DNA from: a virus
Virus record (IMG/VR): IMGVR_UViG_3300027759_003485
Span: 1-21,919 of that record
Strand: one strand, 5' to 3'
DNA: 21,919 nt
This document shows, piece after piece, positions 13,216 to 20,700 of the stretch (positions within the stretch are counted from its first letter, which is position 1; the number at the start of each line of letters is the position of its first letter). The notes beneath the pieces were generated by a model. It ran no database searches and was not told the origin of the DNA. It worked only from the letters and a program-made list of their open reading frames with translations. A program made the position numbers and the translations under genes.

Positions 13216-13773
13216 ATGGCATTTAAATTCATTCAAAACTTCATTGTTGAAGGCAAAAAAGACAAGTTAGTTCAATTGACCTTGCCTTACTCTCGTACAG
13301 ACCTAGATCCCGTTATGAGTGAAGAAACTCTAGACTATCATTTTGGAACACTATATAAAACCTATGTAGATCGTTACAACAAGGGAGAAGGCGATAGAGA
13401 TTTCAACGAAGCTGGCGCATTTCTACATGATATTCTATTCGACCAATATCAAAGTCCATCTAATACCAACAAGCCTAGCGGTGATATATTAGAACTGATA
13501 GAAAGTAAATTTAAAAGTTTTGAAGCATTTAAAGAAGAATTCCTTGAGATAGCAATGGGCATACAGGGCAGCGGATGGGTCTATCTTGCTAAGAGCGGAG
13601 TTATCAAAACAATTGTTAACCATCAAATCAAAGAAGATATTGTATTGCTAATAGATTGGTGGGAACATGCCTGGGCCTTAGACTATCAAGCTGACAAACA
13701 AAAGTATCTAGAAAACCAGTGGAAAATTATTGATTGGGAGAAGATAAATGGCATACTCGGACAAGGTAATTGA
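13216..13773 (+). CDS. Fe/Mn-family superoxide dismutase, divergent
   Basis: 185 residues from the ATG at 13216; 78 further upstream in-frame bases do not look coding. Like other Fe/Mn SODs it begins with LPYSRTDLDPVMSEETLDYH. Metal ligands are present: His42 (LDYHFG), His71 (GAFLHD), Asp147 and His151 (IDWWEHAW); Tyr50 equals the active-site Tyr34. Gly67 with Gln137 in NHQ suggests the Mn-type placement of the active-site Gln. The conserved gateway His30 is replaced by Leu46 and His31 by Tyr47 (TLYKTYV), so activity may be altered. SODs turn superoxide into O2 and H2O2. The end overlaps iscU by 26 bases, linking it with Fe-S assembly. Confidence 0.85.
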   Translation: MAFKFIQNFIVEGKKDKLVQLTLPYSRTDLDPVMSEETLDYHFGTLYKTYVDRYNKGEGDRDFNEAGAFLHDILFDQYQSPSNTNKPSGDILELIESKFKSFEAFKEEFLEIAMGIQGSGWVYLAKSGVIKTIVNHQIKEDIVLLIDWWEHAWALDYQADKQKYLENQWKIIDWEKINGILGQGN

Positions 13774-14134
13774 TCACTATGAAAATCCCCGCAATGTTGG
13801 ATCGTTTGGAAAAGACGATGATAACATCGGTACTGGCATGGTTGGTGCTCCTGCCTGTGGTGATGTTATGCGTTTACAAATAAAGGTTGATCATGATACA
13901 GGTATTATTACAGATGCAAAATTTAAAACGTATGGCTGCGGATCGGCTATTGCGAGTTCGAGTCTCATTACAGAATGGGTCAAAGGAAAAACTCTTGATC
14001 AAGCCAGATCAATCAAAAACTCCGAAATCGCCGAAGAACTAGCCCTACCCCCAGTCAAGATACATTGTTCAATACTAGCAGAAGATGCTATCAAAGCGGC
14101 TGTAAATGATTATCGTAACCGATACAGCGTATAA
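13748..14134 (+). CDS. iscU: Fe-S cluster scaffold IscU
   Basis: 128 residues, full length. It matches IscU throughout: MAYSDKVIDHYENPRNVGSF at the start, ACGDVM (Cys37, Asp39), YGCGSAIASSS (Cys64), and LPPVKIHCSILAEDAIKAA (His106, Cys107), which includes the LPPVK site bound by HscA. All cluster ligands are intact. IscU receives sulfur from IscS and iron, builds a [2Fe-2S] cluster and passes it on. The phage provides no IscS, HscA/B or ferredoxin here, so it must work with host partners. Similarity to proteobacterial IscU is strikingly high, suggesting fairly recent capture. It overlaps SOD and iscA in an operon. Confidence 0.96.
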   Translation: MAYSDKVIDHYENPRNVGSFGKDDDNIGTGMVGAPACGDVMRLQIKVDHDTGIITDAKFKTYGCGSAIASSSLITEWVKGKTLDQARSIKNSEIAEELALPPVKIHCSILAEDAIKAAVNDYRNRYSV

Positions 14135-14432
14135 AAAAATCAAACAAACTTTAGAACGTCGTGGTAAAGGCGTTGGTATACGCATAGGTGTAAGAACTAC
14201 AGGCTGTAGCGGCCTAGCATACACTATAGAATACGTAGACAAATATGAAGCTGAACAAGGTGTAACAAATTTTGCCCAACAAGATTTTGTAGTACTAGTT
14301 GATGCAAAAAGTCTAGTGTACTTAAATGGTTTGACAATGGATTGGGTTCGCAATGGGCTCAATGAAGGATTTGATTTTATCAATCCAAACGAACGTGATC
14401 GATGCGGTTGCGGTGAAAGTTTTCGAGTCTAA
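14106..14432 (+). CDS. iscA: A-type Fe-S carrier IscA
   Basis: 108 residues, full length. It has the A-type Cys set: TTGCSGLAY (Cys34) and the C-terminal CGCGESF (Cys100, Cys102). The run LNEGFDFINPN before the CGC motif, with the preceding region, is closer to IscA than to ErpA or SufA. A-type carriers accept clusters from IscU and deliver them to target proteins, or hold iron. It starts 29 bases inside iscU, so translation is coupled. It ends with a 4-base overlap (14429-14432) with a convergent small gene. Confidence 0.94.
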   Translation: MIIVTDTAYKKIKQTLERRGKGVGIRIGVRTTGCSGLAYTIEYVDKYEAEQGVTNFAQQDFVVLVDAKSLVYLNGLTMDWVRNGLNEGFDFINPNERDRCGCGESFRV

Positions 14433-14716
14433 TATCTGCCAACAGGTAATGTGCTACTAGCCGGCAAGTCCCAGATCTTTTTACGCTCAACTCCCTTGCG
14501 TTGAGCAAATCTTTTGTGATCGCAATTACTACAACAATGAAAATAGTTGTTGCTTAGTCTTTTACGATCTACATGTTTTAAATCTCTTTTAAATGTATCG
14601 TCGCAATTGTCGCAACGAAACACAGCCAAGGTCTTATTACGGATATAGGTGTGTTCTTCCCCTAGCTTACTGCGTCTAACATATTGACTTTCTTGAAGTT
14701 CTGTCATTAGGAACAT
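14429..14716 (-). CDS. Small Cys-rich, probably zinc-binding phage protein
   Basis: 95 residues from ATG 14716, or 92 from ATG 14707; neither has a Shine-Dalgarno. A four-Cys zinc site is likely: CDNC (35-38) and CCSNC (61-65), separated by basic helix KRDLKHVDRKRLSN. The tail contains FAQRKGVERKKIWDLPASS, a segment seen in small marine-phage proteins. This may be a treble-clef/HNH-like nucleic-acid binder, but no catalytic His-Asn pair is evident. The stop is TAG and overlaps iscA by four bases. A late-like TAAATA lies four bases before the first ATG. Confidence 0.68.
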   Translation of the reverse strand: MFLMTELQESQYVRRSKLGEEHTYIRNKTLAVFRCDNCDDTFKRDLKHVDRKRLSNNYFHCCSNCDHKRFAQRKGVERKKIWDLPASSTLPVGRY

Positions 14717-14718
14717 TC

Positions 14719-14726
14719 TATATTTA
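14719..14726 (-). promoter_or_regulatory. Possible late-type box for the Cys-rich gene
   Basis: The minus strand reads TAAATATA from 14726 to 14719, four bases before ATG 14716 and 13 before ATG 14707. The late-promoter geometry would place +1 at about 14715, so the second ATG would be the likelier start if the box is real. Confidence 0.35.
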
Positions 14727-14749
14727 CATTCGGCTTATAAAACTTTGGA

Positions 14750-14757
14750 GCTAAATA
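14750..14757 (+). promoter_or_regulatory. Late-type promoter box for the giant structural gene
   Basis: GCTAAATA, the same 8-mer as the minus-strand box before the histone-like gene. Predicted +1 about 14763 gives a 26-base leader that contains AGGA (14778-14781) before the ATG at 14789. Confidence 0.6.
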
Positions 14758-14790
14758 GTAGAGCAACCTTAAATCTTAGGATTCTACTAT
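14755..14790 (+). promoter_or_regulatory. 8-bp inverted repeat covering the start of the giant structural gene
   Basis: ATAGTAGA (14755-14762) pairs perfectly with TCTACTAT (14783-14790), which includes the first two bases of the ATG. The 20-base loop holds the Shine-Dalgarno AGGA. The predicted late +1 (about 14763) is the first base after the left arm, so only read-through RNA could form the hairpin. The architecture repeats that at 6807-6844. Confidence 0.65.
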
Positions 14791-17700
14791 GGCAAGAAAA
14801 ACGATTGATATAGGTATTGTCGGTAATGACGGTACAGGCGACAGTATTCGCGACTCATTTAGAAAAGTAAATGACAACTTCAGAGAACTCTACGGAGCAT
14901 TAGGACTAGGTAGTAGACTACGTTTTGCTACTCTAGAAGACGCTCCAGTTGGTGGTGAGGGTGACAGCTACTATCAAGGCTTTGAAAATGCTGTTGTTTC
15001 TGTTAATGCCAACGAATCAGGACTAGTATTCAAGCAACTAGTTGCAGGTACTGGTATAAGTTTGGTATTTGAAAACGAAAATGAAATTACAATTACCAAC
15101 ACCAGAAGTACAATTTCTGCAGACGTAAACCCAAGATTAGGTGGGAATTTAAAAGGTCAATCGGGTGGTACACAATACAGAATTCAAGAACTAGCAACGC
15201 CTATTAGTTCAGACGAAGCATCTAACAAAGCCTATACAGACACTAAAATTGCATTAGCTGGTGTGAATGCCGTAGATCCAGCTGTTGGACTTCCTAATTC
15301 TGCGTTTGGTACTATGACTGGTCCATTGGTTCTTTCTAGAGATCCTAGACCAGAAGACGATGTGACCTATAGTGGACTTGTTGCCGCTACCAAAAATTAC
15401 GTAGACAACGCAGGTTATGCTAGCCGTGTTAATTTATATGTTTCTACATCGGGCAGTGACGAACGTATCGGAGTTGGTTCTAGTACACAGGGTCGTGCTT
15501 TAGCATTTGCTTACAGAACTCTAGAAGCTGCATTAAAACGAGCAGAAGAAATCATCAGATCAAGCCCGCCAGAAATTGGGCCTTATAAGAAAGTTTTAAC
15601 CTGGACTAATCCAGAATCGGGTGTTAGAAACAATGCCACACTGACAGAAATTCAAGTATCTCCTGACTCTGGTACAGGGTTTGCAGGGCGAGTGACTCTA
15701 ACAGTAGACAGCGTACAATTGATCAATGGTGGATTTAACTTCCAAGCAGGTGAAGTATTAAAGATTAAACCCGATGGAGAATCCGACACCAACGCCGCTA
15801 CAATTGAGATTTTAACAGTTAACAGTCAACCTGGATCACCCAACGGTCCAATTTTAACCTATAGAATTATAACAGGTGGTAAATTTGATGAAGGTCTAGG
15901 TGGGACTGGCTACGGCTTACCGGATACCAATGTTGACGGATATGTATATTGGTCAGGAATAACTCCAGGCAGTACGTATGGTACTAACGTATTATTCCTA
16001 GTCAAATACCGAGTTAGTACAGCCATTATCGAAACAGCAGGTAGTGGTTACGGTCTGGTATCAGTTCGAGTAAGTCCTACAATAAATGATACAGGTGCAA
16101 CCGCAGGTTTTGGTTTTGCTGATGTGGTTAGTGGAGAGATTGCTGGTGTTACTATCACAGATGGCGGTAATGGCTTTACTGAGTTTCCAGAACTGGTTGT
16201 TAATCTTCCTAGATTTGCAATTTACACAGGACATCAAAGAACAGACTATACTGGTGATGTAACCACAGACAGTGCAATAGCAAGACGTGGACGAGATATC
16301 AGAGAAGGATTGTATCTCTACGGAGAAACATCAGGAGCATTGGCTCAGATTCTAGCACACAGCGGAGAATTGGATACCAGTGGTAACGAACTATTTGACA
16401 TTGATATTAAATACGGTGTTTTTGAGCCCGGCGAGAGTATCAGCTATGGTGATGTGGCCAACACCAGACAATTAGTTGTTTGGGTTGAGGCTGGTATCTA
16501 TTACGAAAACTTACCATTAAAAGTTTCTCAAAACGTGTCAATTCGCGGAGACGAATTTAGACGTAGTATTATTCGACCTAAGAAAGGAATGAGTTCAAGT
16601 CCTTGGGCTTTCCAATACTTTAGACGAGACAAATATATTGATGGATTAAACACAGCTCGAAACGATTATAATGCTGCTCGAGATGATTTGTTTGGCTATC
16701 ATTATCTAGGCAACGCCGACGAACCAATTTATCCAGAAGCACTGATCAATAACAAAGGTTATTATAGATCAGCAGCAGATCTGTTATCATTAAACAAAAA
16801 ATTTATACAAGAAGAAGTCATTGCTTGGATCAACAAGCAGATAGCAGAAGAAAAAACTCCTTATGTAGATTTTGTATATAATCAATCGTTGTGTAAGAGA
16901 GACGTCGGTCTGTTGATTGATGCTATGGTATTTGACCTACGCTATGGTAGTGCTCCTAGAACAATTTCAGCAGCATTAAAATATCGAGGGTCAGCAACTG
17001 ATCTAGGCGATCCTGCTATTGCTATTGGGGAACAATTAGATCAAACAATAGGTGCTATTAGAAGATTAGAGGTAGTAGCTCAGGCAGTGATTAAAAATGT
17101 AGCTGTTGCAATTTCTAGTTATATCAATCCTAGTACAGGTACAGTAATAACCTACAGCGAACCACAGGTGATCGACAGTGCCTACACAGCAGAAACTGGT
17201 GCAGGCGGAACAGCAGTAAACATCCTTTCTGTTACTAGAGACAGCAATTGTACCGTTACAACAGCTATCCCTCATGGATTAGCCACTGGTGAAACCGTGA
17301 CATTCCGTAACATGGGAGGTATGACTAACCTTAATGGTCGTAGCTTTACCATTGCTGTTGCTACTCCTTCATCCTTTGTAATCTATGAATACGGTGTTAT
17401 TACTCCTGTTAATAGTGTAAACTTCACAGCCTATGTTGCAAATTCTGGAGATGTAATACCTAATGGTGGAGTTATTGCAAGACTTACAGATGTTATTGTT
17501 GATATTATTGATACGTCAAGTTCTTCATTCAACGAGCCTTTAGACAATGATAAAATGGACATCTTCTTGATGAATGATGCTACCATTCTACGTGCATTGA
17601 CTATGCAAGGGCACGGCGGCTTTGCTATGATACTTGACCCAGAAGGTCAAATCCTTGCCAAATCTCCTTATGCACAAGAAGGTGCTGTTTTCTCTAAGAG

Positions 17701-20700
17701 CAATGGGCAACATCAATTCAATGGTGGTATGTTTGTTGACGGTTTTGCCGGGAACATACAATTTAGAATCACCGAGAAAGTCAGCAATACACGTTTAAAA
17801 GTTAGCGAATTAAAACGTATTCCTCAGTTGCCGGCTTCGTTCATTGTTGAAGATAATGTATATAGAATCAACTACATTAGAGATTTTACCTATGGCACTA
17901 GTGGCAGCACTGCTACTTTAATTCTAGATGAAACAACACCGTGGCCGTATCCAGTGTTTACCTACAACGAGGCTGTATGTAGTCGAGACGTTGGATTAAT
18001 TATAGACGGTGTAGGTTACGACATTGTTGAAAGTGGTAACTACTGGAGCAGAAAAGCTGCACTGACCTATCGACAGGCCAATGCTGCTGTGGTAATTAAT
18101 GACCAACTAGATTTAACTATTCGTGCCGTTGAGTATGCACATGATCTTGCAAATACAACCTTGACTGCACTTACACCTACAGTGTACTACGATTCTAGCA
18201 AAGCTGTTGTTTCTCAAAGTAAAATAAACTACAGTAATATTATTCGTAGAGGAACAACTGCGGCTCCTACACTAAGCATGCCTAGTCCAGCAGGAGCACC
18301 ATCAAATAGAACCAATGCCAAGGCTCTTTTGATAAACAACAGTGATTTCTTAAAGCAATTAGGAACTGGATATATTACAACCACTTATCCATTGTTGGCA
18401 TTTTCTTCGCCTCAATCGCAACGTGATATTGAATATATTATTTCAGCTATCTGTTATGACTTAAACTACGGCGGAGATAGTGAAACTAGAGATGCTGCCT
18501 ATAGATATTTTAACGGTGTCGGTGATGCATTATCATTACAAGTATTGTCTACACAATATCAGGCCTGTGAAAATGCTCTAACTACGGTTAAGGATGCCGC
18601 CAAACAAGTTATTGTTAATACCACAGTGTCAACAACTTACGGTGCGGCCAGCACTCAGGTTAAAGATTTGGTCAATCCAAGTGACAGTACAGTTGTAGCT
18701 GTTTTAGAAACACTGTTCTCAATTGTAATTAATGCCTTAGCTGCATATAGAACCACAGGCGGAAGCGAAGCTGCTAAACTTGCAGCAGGTGTTGCTGCGG
18801 CTAACATTGCAGCTTCTACATATCCAAATTTGGTTTCTGATTCTGCAGGTAGAACCTACGATACTTATAGAAAAACTGCAAGAACTACATTGCAGGCGGC
18901 CAAAGCTACAATTCAAACAAATACTATTGCATGGATAACTGATAACTCAAACGTATTTGAAATTCTGATGCCTGGTAACAGATCAATGTTGAGCAACGAC
19001 TTCACACAGATCTGTGACATGGGCTATGGCCTAATTGCTGCCAACGGTGGATTAACTGAAGCCGTATCCATGTTTACCTACTACTGCTATACTTCTTATT
19101 ACTCACTAACAGGCGGACAGATTCGAAGTGTAGGTGGCTCAAGTGCTCACGGTGTTTACGCTTTGGCCGCAGAAGGCAGTGATCCTTTAGAGGTTCCAAC
19201 AGCGGTTGATTTGTACTATGAACTTACACAGGGTGCTGTAATTTATAATGTAGGAGGTCTCTATAACAATGCCGAGGCAGGATTTATTGTCTATGTTACA
19301 GATTACGATTATAATCCAAGAAGTTTCAGCGAAGTTGAAGTTGATCACGGCGGAACTACTGGACTGGTAAGATATCCTGTAATTTCTGCGGTATCTGAAA
19401 GTGATTTCCCGAGTGACAGTACCGGGCAAAAACTTTATAGATTAAACCTTAGTTCGGACACAGACGGATTAGTTGATGCAATTCCAAACGGAACTAGAGT
19501 CACGCTGAGAATGAATACCGAAATTATTCTAACAGGCGGCGTTGTTGGAGTTGCTGTTCGTCCTAGTACTGCGTTGAAATTATACGAATTGTACACAAGT
19601 CAACTATATCGTGTGTTACAGTTTACAGATTACTTCCCCCCAACCTACGAAAACAGAACCTGTACATTTAGTGTATCTAACCAAACTATTGTTACCACTA
19701 CACCGCATAACCAACTGCCTGGTTATGCCGTGAGATTCTATACTAGTGGCGCACTGCCAGATGGATTTATACAGGATGATACTTATTGGGTCGTTGACGA
19801 GGGCTATACTACAACTACATTTAAAGTTGCATTGACTAAAACTGGAAGTCCTATATCAATAGCAGACGCAGGAAGTGGTAGTCATTATTTTGTTGCAACC
19901 AAGCTAGCCAATACGCTATTAAAAGATGGCTACAACTGGGCCGAAATGACTCTCCAGCCGCGTCAAGATTATGCGGTTAGAACCAGTAGCCCGGGAGGTC
20001 CTAGACTAATTATCGGGCCTAGAGAAACTACATCAACCTATGTATATAAGATTCTATCAGTAGGAACTACAGCATGGAACTCAATTGGTTATGTAGGATC
20101 CCCAACAGTAGGTGGTACCTTTACTAGAAATAGTACAAGTTTAGCAGACTACGGAACAGGCACCTGCGTGGTTAACAGTGCTATTTGTACGTTTACTCAC
20201 GCAACTAATACTGTCAATAGAAACGGTCACGGTTTTAGCGACGGAGACGTTGTTAGATTTGATACCAATGGAACTATGCCTTCGGGTGATCCAGGCTTAT
20301 CTGCCTTTATACAGTACATTGTCTACAACAAAGGTACCAACGATTTCCAACTTGTTGGCTATCCAGGAAGCACTACAGTTATTGATTTCAGTGATGTCGG
20401 CAGCGGAACAATTGCAGTTGACCTAGTTAATGGTGCAGCAGGCAGTACAAAACTTGCCATTGTTGAAGTTGGAACCAACGACACTCCTAGAATTGTTGGA
20501 ATGAAATTTGGTTGGAAAGGTCGAGTATATGAAGTCACACAATATGATAGTCCTGCTATCACTGGTGAGTCATATGCTAATGTTTATTTTACTCCAGCAT
20601 TAGAGGATAGTGCTGTTGCAGTCTATGGATCAGTAACACTGTTTGCCGGTGTTGCCGCTAGAACAGACGGCTCGCAGGGCACACTGACAATTCGTATTGC

